DNA of 64,000 nt from VGBV01 sp963780395 (GCA_963780395.1 CAWABY010000003.1:124001-188000); one strand, 5' to 3'; shown: positions 32,497 to 42,202, numbered from the stretch's first letter. Numbers and translations are program-made. The notes: generated by a model not told the origin, from the sequence alone.

Positions 32497-33192
32497 CTAG
32501 GCGGAGGTAATCGCCGTCGCCGCGGTGCCGTCGAGGGCATCGAGGGCGCGACCCAGGGACATCGCGACGCAGGTGAAGATCGGGGTGTCGCGCAGGGTGT
32601 AGGAGCTGGACTCGGTGCCCCGCAGCTCCTGCACGAGGTCGAGGAACTCGCCGGGCTCGTCGGCCTCGAAGGAGACGACGAACTCCTGGTCGTCGAGGCC
32701 GAAGGAGTAGGTCGTGTTGATCGAGATCTCGGGGTAGCGGCGGCCGACCTCGATGTGGCTGGTCATGATCCGCTGGCGCTCCTCCATCGGCAGCAGGTAC
32801 CACTCGCGCTTCTTCTCGAACGGGTAGACGAACAGGTACTTGCGCTCGGAAACCGCGATCTCGGGCCTTACGGACTCCTCGGAATATGGCGAGGGCTTGG
32901 TCATCGCCAGGTAGGAGTAGGGGATCGTCGCCCACTGGGCGAGGCCGCTCTGGCCGAGCACCACGTGGAACGTGTGGAGGTCCTCGAGGATCGGGCTCTG
33001 GCTCAGCAACAGCAGATCCGTGTCGCCGCGGGTGCCGACCGTGGAATACGCTCGCAGCGATCTGTCCTCGGCGAAGTCATCGCAGGCAGCCTGAAACTCG
33101 GCCTTGTCGCGGGCGCGCTCGGAGGCGCCGCGCCGGCGCCAGGCGGGATCGAGCTTGAAGAACGTGAACTTGACGAAGGTGCGCTCGGGCAT
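32497..33192 (-). CDS. hemQ: Coproheme decarboxylase (HemQ/ChdC)
   Basis: A 231-residue protein of the chlorite-dismutase-like family that makes heme b from coproheme III in the actinobacterial/firmicute pathway. The start MPERTFVKFTFFKLDP is the usual one for actinobacterial HemQ. The catalytic tyrosine lies in FVYPFEKKREWY, and the heme-ligand histidine in RQRIMTSHIEVGRRYP. The minus-strand ATG (33192-33190) overlaps the plus-strand ATG (33191-33193) of the divergent gene in a shared CATG. TACCCT (33205-33200) 7 nt upstream suggests a leaderless message. Confidence 0.93.
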   Translation of the reverse strand: MPERTFVKFTFFKLDPAWRRRGASERARDKAEFQAACDDFAEDRSLRAYSTVGTRGDTDLLLLSQSPILEDLHTFHVVLGQSGLAQWATIPYSYLAMTKPSPYSEESVRPEIAVSERKYLFVYPFEKKREWYLLPMEERQRIMTSHIEVGRRYPEISINTTYSFGLDDQEFVVSFEADEPGEFLDLVQELRGTESSSYTLRDTPIFTCVAMSLGRALDALDGTAATAITSA

Positions 33193-35158
33193 GGGAACAA
33201 GGGTAATCGCAGCCGCCTTCGCGGCCTTCACGCTCGCTTGCGCGACCGCGTCGGCCAAGCCGGCAACGGAGGCCGGCGACACCGCGACCCTCACGTTCCA
33301 CGACTACCCGAGCGTTACGGTCGCGATCCTGCCCCACGGCACCGAGCCGCGCGACCTCGACGGGATCGAGGGGCTGGCGCCCGGCGTGATGAGCGCCGGG
33401 CTCTCGGACGTCGCCCCGGCGCAGACCTTCCTCGACATCGGCGCCGGGAACCGCGTCTTCACGTCGCTCTACGACGACGGCCTGCCGGTGTTCCTGCCGT
33501 TCGGCCGGCGCGTGCCCGATTGGGGGGTGATCGTGGAGCGCGCCGAGGACGCGCCGGCCGAGATCGTTCCCGGCCTGCTCGCGTCGACCCTGCGCGAGGA
33601 CGGCTCGCCACCGATGCCGATGCGGGCCGACTCGCTGCTGACGACCCCCGCGCTGATGGCGGCCGATCGCGCGGGCAGGGTGGGGAGGACCAGGCCGTTC
33701 GCGTGCCTCGATCGTCGCTGCGCCGGCGTAGCGGTCGTGCCGGCCACGCTCGGCCAGCTGCCCGCGCTGATCGCACGGCTGCGCGGCGACGACATGCTGA
33801 TCGCCTTCGAGCGCCCGCCGGCAGCCGAGCGCGAGGTGCTGGCGATCGGCGCTGCGGGGCCGGGCTTCGACGGGAACCTGACCTCGGACACCACCCGCAC
33901 CCCGGGATTCGTGCTGGCGACCGACCTGGCGCCGACCATCCTCGACCGCTACGGGCTCGAGGAGCCCGAGGAGATGAGCGGCAGCCCGATTCGCAGCGAG
34001 GGCGAGCGCGACGCCGGAGCGGTTCAGGACCGCGCGGACCGCATGAAGGTGGTCTCCAAACGCCGAGGGCCGGCGGTGCTGCGCAACATGATTCTGTGGC
34101 TCCTGCTCGCGGCCCTGGCGACCGGGCTCAGCCGGGGCCGCCTTGGGCGCCCTGCGTTCGCCCTCTTCGCCCTCTCGGTCGTCTACCTGCCCGCCGTGTT
34201 GCTGGTCGGGGCCGCCGTGCGCCCCGATGAGCTGCTGGTAGAGCGCCTGATCGTCGGCCTGGGGGCGCCGGCGCTGGCTGCGCTGACGCTCTATCTGCGA
34301 CGCGGATGGGAGGCCCTTGCGATCGCGTGCGCGGTCACGCTCGGCGCCTACGCGATCGACATCGTGCTCGGCTCGCCGCTGACCGCGCAGTCGCTGCTGG
34401 GCCCCAATCCGGGGCTGGGGGTGCGCTTCTTCGGCATCGGCAACGAGCTCGAGGCCACGCTCGCGGTCGTAATCCCCGTCGGCGTCGGCGCCGCGCTCAC
34501 CGCCCTGGGCGCCCGCGGACATCCGCCTGGCGCGCGGGCCGCCGTGGCCGCCTTCCTCGCGACGGGCGCCGTGACGGCGGTGGTGTTCGCGGCGGGGCGA
34601 TTCGGCGCCGACGTCGGAGCGGCGATCGTGTTTCCGGCCGGCGCCGCGGTTGCGGCGCTGATGGTGCCCGGGGCCATCCAGGCGCTCGGGCGCTGGTGGG
34701 TCCTTGCGCTGGTTGTGGCCGCGCCCGTGCTCGGCTTGGCGGTGCTGTTCGCGATCGACCTGGCGCTCGGCGGCGACGCGCACCTGAGCCGCTCGGTGAT
34801 CGACGCGGGCGGTGCCGGCGAGCTCGCGGACGTGGTCGAGCGGCGCCTGCGGCTGGCGGCGAGCAGCTTCAGCCGCGGGGTGAAGACGACGCTGTTCTGG
34901 TTCTGCGTGGCCGCCGTGATCGTGGCGGTGGTCAACCGGAAGCGGATCGTCGCCTGGCTGGCGGCGGTGCCTCTGGCCCGGGCGGGCTTCGCGGGTGCGG
35001 CGGCCGCCTGCGCGCTCGGTGTCGTCGCCAACGACTCCGCGGCGACCTTCTTCACGGTAGGCACGCTGGGGCTGATCGCATGCGCCGCATTTGCCTGGAG
35101 CCAGCGGGACAAGGGTGACCACAAACACGGAGTCCGCGGACCCGGAACGCTACCCTGA
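33191..35158 (+). CDS. Large membrane protein with an alkaline-phosphatase-like extracellular segment
   Basis: A 655-residue protein with an N-terminal signal peptide (VIAAAFAAFTLACATASA), an extracellular domain of about 270 residues and roughly ten membrane helices. The extracellular part ends with TPGFVLATDLAPTILDRYGL, a segment seen in alkaline-phosphatase/phosphomutase-like proteins, but the upstream metal ligands were not found, so it may be a degenerate or partial domain. The membrane half has GPNPGLGVRFFGIGNELEA, conserved in actinobacterial membrane proteins of unknown role. The next gene, a glycosyltransferase fusion, starts 4 nt after its stop, suggesting a joint function in envelope glycolipid or polymer metabolism (inference). 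Confidence 0.82.
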   Translation: MGTRVIAAAFAAFTLACATASAKPATEAGDTATLTFHDYPSVTVAILPHGTEPRDLDGIEGLAPGVMSAGLSDVAPAQTFLDIGAGNRVFTSLYDDGLPVFLPFGRRVPDWGVIVERAEDAPAEIVPGLLASTLREDGSPPMPMRADSLLTTPALMAADRAGRVGRTRPFACLDRRCAGVAVVPATLGQLPALIARLRGDDMLIAFERPPAAEREVLAIGAAGPGFDGNLTSDTTRTPGFVLATDLAPTILDRYGLEEPEEMSGSPIRSEGERDAGAVQDRADRMKVVSKRRGPAVLRNMILWLLLAALATGLSRGRLGRPAFALFALSVVYLPAVLLVGAAVRPDELLVERLIVGLGAPALAALTLYLRRGWEALAIACAVTLGAYAIDIVLGSPLTAQSLLGPNPGLGVRFFGIGNELEATLAVVIPVGVGAALTALGARGHPPGARAAVAAFLATGAVTAVVFAAGRFGADVGAAIVFPAGAAVAALMVPGAIQALGRWWVLALVVAAPVLGLAVLFAIDLALGGDAHLSRSVIDAGGAGELADVVERRLRLAASSFSRGVKTTLFWFCVAAVIVAVVNRKRIVAWLAAVPLARAGFAGAAAACALGVVANDSAATFFTVGTLGLIACAAFAWSQRDKGDHKHGVRGPGTLP

Positions 35159-35162
35159 CACG

Positions 35163-37484
35163 ATGCGCATCGCGCTCGTTTCCCCCTATTCCTGGACCTT
35201 CCAGGGGGGCGTGAACAGGCACGTCGAGGCGCTGGCGGAGCAGTTCCTCGCGCGAGGAGAGCACGTTCGCGTGCTGGCCCCATGGGATCCGCCAGACGGC
35301 CTCACACGTCGCCTGCACCGCTCCTCGACGGAGGCCCGCGAGCAGCCGGACTACCTGGTCCCGCTCGGCCGCACGATCGGGATCGGCGCCAACGGCGCCG
35401 TCTCCAACATCGTGCCCTTCCCGGACGGGCTCGTTCGCATGCGCCGCGAGCTGAAGTCAGGGAACTACGACGTCGTCCACGTGCACGAGCCCCCCGCCCC
35501 GCTGATCTCCTGGGACGCCTCCACCTTCCGGGGCGCCCCTGTGGTCGGCACCTTCCACGCCTACTCGTCCAAGGCGATGCCCAACCACATCGCCAACCTG
35601 CTCGGCGCCCGGCGGATCTTCAACCAGCTGTCGGCGCGGATCGCGGTCTCCGAGGCCGCCGCCTGGACCGGCAGGCGCTGGTTCGGCGGCAACTACACGA
35701 TCGTCCCCAACGGGGTCGACGTCGAGGCGGCCCAGACCGGGCCGAAGGCGTCCTCCGACGAGCTGCGCCTGCTGTTCGTGGGCCGCGCCGAGGAGCGCAA
35801 GGGCCTGCCCGTGCTGCTCGCGGCCTTCCAGGCGCTGGTCGAGCACGTGCCGGCGAAGCTGACGCTGATCGGGGCCGAGCATGAGGAGGTCGCGCGGGGA
35901 ATCGCCGACCCCGACCTGCTCGCCCGCATAGAGACGCGCGGCAAGGTCAGCGACGAGCAGCTCTGGGCCGCGCTCGGGGAGGCCGACCTTCTGGTCGCGC
36001 CCTCGCTGGCGGGCGAGAGCTTCGGCATGGTCCTGATCGAGGCGATGGCTTCCGGCACCCCGCCGGTCGCCTCCGCGATCGCGGGCTACAGCGACGTGGT
36101 CACCGACGGCGTCGACGGCGTGCTGGTCCCGCCGGCCGACCCCCAGGCCCTGGGCGAGGAGCTGCTGGCCCTGTGGCACGAGCCCGAGCGCCGCGCCGCC
36201 ATGGGCCAGGCGGGGCGCGAGAGCGCTCAACGCTACGCGTGGCCGCGCGTCGCCGAGGAGGTCTCTGAGGTCTACGAGCGCGCCGCGCATCCGCTCACGG
36301 TTCCCGCCGACCCAATCGAGGCGGGCGCGCGCCGCGCCGGCCTGCTGAGCATGGACGGCGGGCCCCGGCGCCCCGCGAAGCGAATCCCGACGCTCGAGCC
36401 CCTGCCGCCTCAGGGAAGCCGTGGCCGCCGCGTCGCCCGCCGCCTTGGGCTCGGCATCGCCGGCGTGCTCGGCGTCGGACTCACCTTCCTCGCCGCGCGC
36501 AAGATCGGCGTAGACGAGGTCGCGAACAGCGTCATCGGCAGCGACCTGACCTGGGTGCTGGTCGCCTGCGCACTCATGGTCGCCGCGATGTTCGCCCGCG
36601 CCGGCTCCTGGGTGGCGATCGTGCGCGCGGCGCTGCCCGGCCGCCCAGTCCGCCGCCGGGACGTCACCTCGGCGACGATGATCGGGGTGCTGATGTCGGC
36701 GACGCTGCCGGCGCGCCTCGGCGAGCCCGCGCGAGCGATGGTGCTGGCGCGGCGGATCGGCCGCATGCGCGAGACCTTCGCGGTCCTGATCGGCACCCTC
36801 GTCAGCCAGACGGTGCTGAACATCGCCGCCCTCGCCCTGCTGGGCGTGATCATCGTCAACACCACCGACCTCTTCCAACGCAGCACCGAGAAGCTGTTCC
36901 TGGTCTCGATGGCGCCGCTGCTGCTGCTGGTCGCGGTGCTGCTGGCGCCGTCGCTGGTGCGCACCAACGGCGAGGGCCGGGTCGCCCGGGCCGCAGCCTC
37001 GATCCGCAGCGCCTTGAAGCAGGTCCGCACCGGGCTCGTCGTCTTCCGCGATCCCCGCCGCGGCTCCGTCGCGGCGGTCGCCCAGCTCGGGGCCTGGCTG
37101 CTACAGCTGCTCTCGTGCTGGGCGCTGTTCGCCGCGCTCGGCCTGGACACCCAGGTCGGCATCGGCGCGGCCGCCGCCGTCCTGTTCGCGGTCAACGTCA
37201 CCGCCGTCGTCCCGGCGACTCCCTCGAACATCGGCATCTTCCAGCTCGCCGTGATCAGCGTCCTGGTCGGCGGCTTCGGCGTCGGCAAGGCCGACGCGCT
37301 CGCCTACGGCCTGATCCTGCAGGCGGTCGAGATCGCGACCGCGGTCGCGCTCGGCGCGCCTGCCCTGGTCCGCGAGGGCGTCACCTGGAAGGACATGCGT
37401 CTGCGCGCCCTCTCGGCCGCCCCCGTTCGCCTGCAACCGCGCTCCGACGGGCGCGAGCACGCCGGCGAGCGGCTCTCGGCCTAG
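35163..37484 (+). CDS. GT4 glycosyltransferase fused to an LPG-synthase-like (UPF0104) membrane domain
   Basis: A 773-residue fusion. Residues 1-385 form a GT-B glycosyltransferase of the GT4/PimA type: the acceptor loop SWTFQGGVNRHVEALAEQF, the donor site LFVGRAEERKGLPVLL, and the E-x7-E motif ESFGMVLIEAMASGTPP. After a linker of about 50 residues, residues 435-760 hold about seven membrane helices of the lysylphosphatidylglycerol-synthase TM (UPF0104) family, including LPARLGEPARAMVLARRIG and VVPATPSNIGIFQLAVI. PimA relatives mannosylate phosphatidylinositol, and UPF0104 proteins often act as lipid flippases, so the fusion could make and flip a glycolipid. TACCCT 6 nt before the ATG suggests a leaderless start. 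Confidence 0.88.
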   Translation: MRIALVSPYSWTFQGGVNRHVEALAEQFLARGEHVRVLAPWDPPDGLTRRLHRSSTEAREQPDYLVPLGRTIGIGANGAVSNIVPFPDGLVRMRRELKSGNYDVVHVHEPPAPLISWDASTFRGAPVVGTFHAYSSKAMPNHIANLLGARRIFNQLSARIAVSEAAAWTGRRWFGGNYTIVPNGVDVEAAQTGPKASSDELRLLFVGRAEERKGLPVLLAAFQALVEHVPAKLTLIGAEHEEVARGIADPDLLARIETRGKVSDEQLWAALGEADLLVAPSLAGESFGMVLIEAMASGTPPVASAIAGYSDVVTDGVDGVLVPPADPQALGEELLALWHEPERRAAMGQAGRESAQRYAWPRVAEEVSEVYERAAHPLTVPADPIEAGARRAGLLSMDGGPRRPAKRIPTLEPLPPQGSRGRRVARRLGLGIAGVLGVGLTFLAARKIGVDEVANSVIGSDLTWVLVACALMVAAMFARAGSWVAIVRAALPGRPVRRRDVTSATMIGVLMSATLPARLGEPARAMVLARRIGRMRETFAVLIGTLVSQTVLNIAALALLGVIIVNTTDLFQRSTEKLFLVSMAPLLLLVAVLLAPSLVRTNGEGRVARAAASIRSALKQVRTGLVVFRDPRRGSVAAVAQLGAWLLQLLSCWALFAALGLDTQVGIGAAAAVLFAVNVTAVVPATPSNIGIFQLAVISVLVGGFGVGKADALAYGLILQAVEIATAVALGAPALVREGVTWKDMRLRALSAAPVRLQPRSDGREHAGERLSA

Positions 37485-37485
37485 G

Positions 37486-38337
37486 TCAGGCGCCGGGGAA
37501 CCCGGCCAGCAGCTCGGCGAGGCGGTCGGGCTCCTCGATCTGCGGGCAGTGCCCGCAGCGCGGCAGCAGCTCGACCCGCGTGTCGGGAAGGGCGGCGACG
37601 ATGCGCTCGGCGCCCTTCGCGAAGACCATGCGGTCACGCTCGCCCCAGACGACGAGCACCGGGCAATGGATGTGATCGAGGCGGAAGGGGGCCTTGATCT
37701 CGGGCAGCAGCCTGCTTCCGGTGGCGATCATCCGCACCAGGTCCTCGCGCGTGCGCATGTGGCTGGCGAAGGCGCCGACGACGCCCGCATCGGCCCGGCG
37801 CGGGCTGGCGAAGGCGAGCACGCGGTAGGTGCTCCCGATGGCGCGCTGCAGCGTCGCCTCGGGCACCGGCACGGGGCTGCTCAGCATCGCCTTCACCAGC
37901 GGCGCGCCCTGGATCGCCGCGAACCAGGTCGACATATCCAGCCCCGCGGGCGCGATCGGCACGATCCCGGCGACGCGCCCGCCCTCGTCGCGCTCGGCCG
38001 CCCGCATCGCGGTCGTCCCGCCCAGCGAGTTGCCGGCCAGCACCACCGAGCCGCCGTCGGCCGCCGCCCAGCGCTCGATGGCGGCTTCGGCGAATCCGTC
38101 GAGCTGCTCCAGCACGGGCTTCTCCGCATCCAGCGGTTCGGCCGTTCCGAATCCCGGCATGTCGAGCGCCACCGCGGCTCGCCCCTGCCTGCGCAGGCGG
38201 TCAAGCAGCAGCCGCCAGGTATCGGCGCTGTCGGCGTATCCGTGCAGCAGGACCAACGGCGGGCCCTCACCCTCCAGCTCCAGTGCCCGCGTCCGGACGC
38301 CCCCCAGCCGGAGCGTGTGCTCGACGATCGGCTCCAT
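37486..38337 (-). CDS. Alpha/beta hydrolase
   Basis: A 283-residue hydrolase with a complete triad: oxyanion segment LLHGYADSADTW, nucleophile in AGNSLGGTT, acid in VWGERDRMVF and histidine in PRCGHCPQIEEP. Similar enzymes are esterases, C-C hydrolases or haloperoxidase-like. ATG at 38337 is preferred; an in-frame GTG at 38403 would add 22 residues with no family similarity. It lies downstream of metH on the same strand, 91 nt away. Confidence 0.85.
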   Translation of the reverse strand: MEPIVEHTLRLGGVRTRALELEGEGPPLVLLHGYADSADTWRLLLDRLRRQGRAAVALDMPGFGTAEPLDAEKPVLEQLDGFAEAAIERWAAADGGSVVLAGNSLGGTTAMRAAERDEGGRVAGIVPIAPAGLDMSTWFAAIQGAPLVKAMLSSPVPVPEATLQRAIGSTYRVLAFASPRRADAGVVGAFASHMRTREDLVRMIATGSRLLPEIKAPFRLDHIHCPVLVVWGERDRMVFAKGAERIVAALPDTRVELLPRCGHCPQIEEPDRLAELLAGFPGA

Positions 38338-38395
38338 CCGCCGGCCAAAGCTAGCGGCCGTCCCGGAGGCTGCGCCGCCGAGACCTTGCTCGATT

Positions 38396-38413
38396 GGGGT
38401 CACATACGACCCC
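38396..38413. repeat. Inverted repeat between metH and the hydrolase gene
   Basis: GGGGTC and GACCCC flank a 6-nt spacer. It could be an operator of the hydrolase gene or a weak metH terminator; there is no T-tract. Confidence 0.3.
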
Positions 38414-38428
38414 TATCCAGCAAGGTCC

Positions 38429-41400
38429 CTAGGCGCTGGCGGGCTCCGCCTCCTCCTCGACCGCGCCGTCCTCGGTGGGGTCGTCATCGGGCGGCAGGTC
38501 GCCGCCGCGCTCGGTGCCGGCGATCAGCTCGTCTGGGGCCTTGTCCTCGGGGATGAAACCCGACTTCATGCCGAAGTAGACGGCCTGCGGGATGGTGGGC
38601 GATGATCGCCACCGTGGACTGCTCGGGCATCACGGCGTAGCCGTCGCTGAGCGTCATGCCGATCTCCTCCAGGCCGAGCAGGCGCCAGACCATCTCGTGC
38701 TCTGACTGCTCGGGGCAGGCGGGATAGCCCCATGAGTAGCGGCGGCCCTGGTCGGGGTCGATGCCGAGCTCGCGACGGGCGTCGGAATGAAGCCACTCGG
38801 CCAGGCCCTCTGCCGCCTGCACGCCGAGGCCGTGCACGAACAGCTGCTCGGAGAACTCCCCGTCGGCCTCGAGCTTCTCGATCCGCTCGGTCACCTCTGG
38901 GCCGACCGTGACCCCCTGGATCGCGACCACGTCGCGCTCCCCGGGGCCGAGCTCGCTCAGCGGCCGGTAGAAGTCGGTCAGGCAGATGCGGTCGTGCTTG
39001 GGCTGGCGCGGGAAGACCAGCCGCTCAAGCTCCTTCTCGGGGTCGCTGGGATCGAACACGACCAGCTCGTTGCCGTCGGCGGCGCAGGGGAAGTAGCCGA
39101 TCCGCGCCCTGGGGTTGAGGTAGTCCTGCTCGCGCCACATGCGCTCGAGCTTCGGGTTGAAGCCCTCGTCGCCGTCGTGGCCCTCGAGGATCCGGCGCCA
39201 CTCCTCGCCCTTCTTGCCGCGCCCGCCCCAGTGCAGCTTGAAGAGGACGTGGCGGTCCAGATAGGGGTAGACGTCGTCGAGGTCGATGGGGATCTCCTTG
39301 ACGCCCCAGAACGGCGGCTCGGGGATCTCGTTGTCGGTTCGCGCCTCGGAGCGCACGCTGTCGTCGGTCGTCGGCGGACCATCGTCGACCTTGACCGGCT
39401 TCTCGCGGAACTCCTTCGCCTCGGAGCGCATCCGCTCGACAAGCGCCGAGCGCGCGTCGCCGTCGATCAGCTCGTCCATCGTGTCGAGGCCCTGGAAGGC
39501 GTCCTTGCAGTAGAAGACGCCCGGCTCGTAGACGTCGTCATCCTCCTTGCCGTGCGGGTAGAGGATGCGCCGGCCGAAGTCGCGGTTGATCGCCGCGCCG
39601 CCGATCAGCACGGGGAACTCCAGCCCGCGCTCGTGCAACTCCTGCACGCAGGTAGGCATCTGCTTCGAGGTCGAGACCAGCAGGGCCGAGAGGCCGATCG
39701 CGTCGGCCTTCTCCTCGATCGCCGAATTGATGATCGTGTCGATCGGGACCTGCTTGCCCAGGTCCACCACCGTGTAGCCGTTGTTGGTGAGGATGGTGTT
39801 GACCAGCGACTTGCCGATGTCGTGCACGTCGCCGAACACGGTCGCGATCACGACCTTGCCCTTGGTGTGGCCCTCGATCTTCTCGAGGTAGTTCTCGAGC
39901 TGGGCCACGGCCCGCTTCATCGCCTCGGCGGATTGCAGCACGAAAGGCAGGATCAGCTCGCCGGCGCCGAACTTGTCGCCGACCTCCTTCATCGCCGGAA
40001 GCAAGACCGTGTTGAGGGTGGGAACCGCGCCGATCTTCTCGACCGACTTGTCGATCCAGTCCTCGATCCCCTCCTTCTTGCGGTGGAGGATCTTCCAGTG
40101 CAGGGCCTCCTCGGGCTCCATGCCCTCGGTCGGGTCACCGGCCGTCTCCTCGTCCTCTTCCCCCAGCTCCTCGAAGTGCGCGATGAACTTCTCCAAGGCG
40201 TCGTCGGAGCTGTTGAAGACGAGCGCGTCGGTCAGCGCGCGCTCCTCCTCGCCGATCTCGAAGTACGGGGTGATGTGGTTCGGATTGACCATCGCCAGGT
40301 CCAGCCCCGCCTCGACGCAGTGGTGCAGGAAGACCGAGTTGAGGACGGCGCGGGCCTTCGGCGAGACCCCGAACGACACGTTCGAGACCCCCAGGGACGT
40401 CTTCACGCCGGGGATCTCGGCCTTGATCTTGCGGATGCCTTCGATCGTCGCGACCGCCGACGGGCGCCACTCCTCGTCGCCGGTGGTCAGCGTGAAGGTG
40501 AGGGCGTCGAAGATCAGCGCCTCGGGGTCGAGGCCGTGGTCGTCCACGCACATGTCGCGTATCCGCTTCGCGATCTCGAGCTTGCGGTCACCGGTCTTGG
40601 CCATGCCCTCCTCGTCGATCGTGAGCGCGATCAGCGCCGCGCCGTGGGCCTTCGCCAAGGGGGCGACGCGGTCGAGCTTGTCGCGACCCGCCTCGAGGTT
40701 GACCGAGTTGACGATCGCGCGGCCGGGGATGTGCTCGAGCGCGGCCTCGATCACCTCGGGCTCGGTCGAGTCCACCTGGATCGGCGCGGGCTGGGTCAGC
40801 GACACGCGCTCCGCCACCGCGCTCATCTGCTCGTCCTCGTCCTGGCGCTCGGTCAGGGCCACGCAGAGGTCGAGCACGTGGGCGCCGCCCTCGACCTGGT
40901 CCTCGGCGATCTGGATCAGGCCGTCGTAGTCGTCGGCCAGCAGCAGCTCCTTCGCCTTCCGGGATCCCTGCGAGTTGACGCGCTCGCCGACCAGGGTCGG
41001 GCGCGGCTCCTGCGCGAGGGGGGTGGAGGTCATCATCGAGGAGACCTCCGGCGGTCCCGGCTCGGGGCGCTCGCCCGGCACCTTGCCGTCCACGCGATCG
41101 TGGATGGCGCGGATGTGATCGGGCGTGGTGCCGCAGCAGCCGCCGACGATGCCGACGCCGTGGCGCTCGACGAACTCGCCCAGCGTCGCGGCCAGCGGCT
41201 CCGGCTCCTCGGGGAAGATCGTCTCCCCGTCGGGCCCCTGCAGCGGCAGCCCCGCGTTGGGGATGCAGTGCACCGGCAGGGGAGAGGTCTCACCCAGGTA
41301 GCGGATCGCGTCGCGCATGTCCTCGGGCCCGGTCGAGCAGTTGAGCCCGATCACCTGCACGTCGAGCGCGTGAAGCGTCGTCAGCACCGCCTGGATGTCG

Positions 41401-42011
41401 GTGCCGAGCAGCATCTTGCCGCCCTGGGGCAGCAGCGAGACCGAGGTCTGGATCGGCAAAGTCCTGCCGGCCTCCTTGAACGCCTCGCGAGCGCCGAAGA
41501 CGGCGGCTTTGACCTCGAGGATGTCCTGGGCGGTCTCGATGATGATCAGGTCGGCGCCGCCGGCGATCAGGCCCCTGGCCTGCTCGGCGAAGGTCTCCAC
41601 CAGCTTGCCGAAGCTGATGTCGCCCAGCGTCGGGTCGTCGCTGGCCGGGAGGAAGCCGGTGGGGCCGATCGAGCCCGCCACGAAGCGGTCGTCGCCCGCG
41701 GCCTTGCGCGCGATCTCGGCCGCCTTGGTGTTGATCTCCAGCGTGTGCTCGCCCAGGCCCCACTCGTCGAGCTTGATCCGCGAGCCCTGGAAGGTGTCGG
41801 TCTCGACCACCTCGGCGCCGGCGTCGAGCATCGAGGTGTGGACGCCCTCGATCACGTCGGGGCGGTTCAGCACCAGCGCCTCGTGGCACTTGCCCTGGAG
41901 CCCGCCGTAGTCCTCGGAGGTGAGCTCGAACTGCTCCAGGGTCGCGCCCATGCCGCCGTCGAAGACGACCACGCGCTCGCCCGTTGCCGCTATGAAGTCA
42001 CGCTCTGCCAT
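38429..42011 (-). CDS. metH: Cobalamin-dependent methionine synthase (one-base frameshift near the C-terminus)
   Basis: MetH transfers the methyl of methyl-tetrahydrofolate to homocysteine through cobalamin. All modules are visible: homocysteine domain with zinc site GGCCGTTPDHI near residue 290, pterin domain (about 340-610), cobalamin domain with DVHDIGKS near residue 728, and the SAM-dependent reactivation domain from about residue 905 with WGYPACPEQSEHE near 1092. After IIAHHP the frame breaks at 38588-38591: dropping one base of the CCC run restores QAVYFGMKSGFIPEDKA and an acidic tail ending at the stop 38429-38431, for 1193 residues in total. Without the correction the reading frame ends in a false tail at 38484. 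The gene lies behind a SAM riboswitch. Confidence 0.93.
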
Positions 42012-42037
42012 TAGGGAACCTCATCAGGGAACCTCAT
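42011..42037 (-). other. Eight-codon leader ORF coupled to metH
   Basis: GGAGG (42050-42046) lies 8 nt before ATG 42037, which opens MRFPDEVP and stops at TAA 42013-42011; that TAA overlaps the metH ATG (TAATG). The ORF arises from two tandem copies of TGATGAGGTTCCC (42039-42027 and 42026-42014). The second copy also offers a weak GATGAGG directly to metH. Translation of metH may depend on ribosomes arriving from this leader. Confidence 0.5.
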
Positions 42038-42047
42038 CACTTTGACC

Positions 42048-42144
42048 TCCATCGACCCCGGCGGTAGCACCTCACCTTGATCCTGAGATCTTGGCCGGTT
42101 GCTGCGGCGTCTGTGGGCCGGGCCCCTCAACCGCTCTGGATGGA
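42048..42144 (-). promoter_or_regulatory. SAM riboswitch (S-box-like) upstream of metH
   Basis: The minus-strand leader matches the SAM-I aptamer in order: P1 5' strand TCCATC (42144-42139), AGAG (42137-42134) leading into GGTTGAGGG, the GGCCC segment, GCAACC (42102-42097), a P3 hairpin GATC-TCAG-GATC (42090-42079), GAGGTGCTACC (42073-42063) and the P1 3' strand GATGGA (42053-42048). SAM is the end product of the methionine pathway, so repression of metH is logical. The P1 3' strand merges with GGAGG, the only strong ribosome binding site of the leader, so ligand-stabilised P1 would hide it. A SAM-I/IV variant cannot be excluded. Confidence 0.75.
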
Positions 42145-42202
42145 ACGCCTACAAACTTAGCGCAGGCACGAGCCGAACCCGGCGACATTCTCTTCTCAGG
42201 GC

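Noticed and set aside
33077..37000. Long minus-strand frames opposite the membrane protein and the glycosyltransferase
   Set aside because: Low-complexity shadows; the plus-strand proteins have signal peptide, helices and catalytic motifs.
38588..38591. Programmed frameshift in metH
   Set aside because: The site is a plain CCC run with no slippery heptamer or downstream stimulator, and the conserved C-terminus is needed for reactivation; an assembly indel is simpler.
38787..42014. A 1075-codon open frame on the plus strand opposite metH
   Set aside because: It is an antisense shadow created by high GC content; its translation is low-complexity and matches no family, while the minus strand encodes a complete MetH.
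42048..42144. Cobalamin riboswitch upstream of the B12-dependent metH
   Set aside because: The B12-box and other cobalamin-aptamer elements are absent, while the SAM-aptamer elements occur in order.
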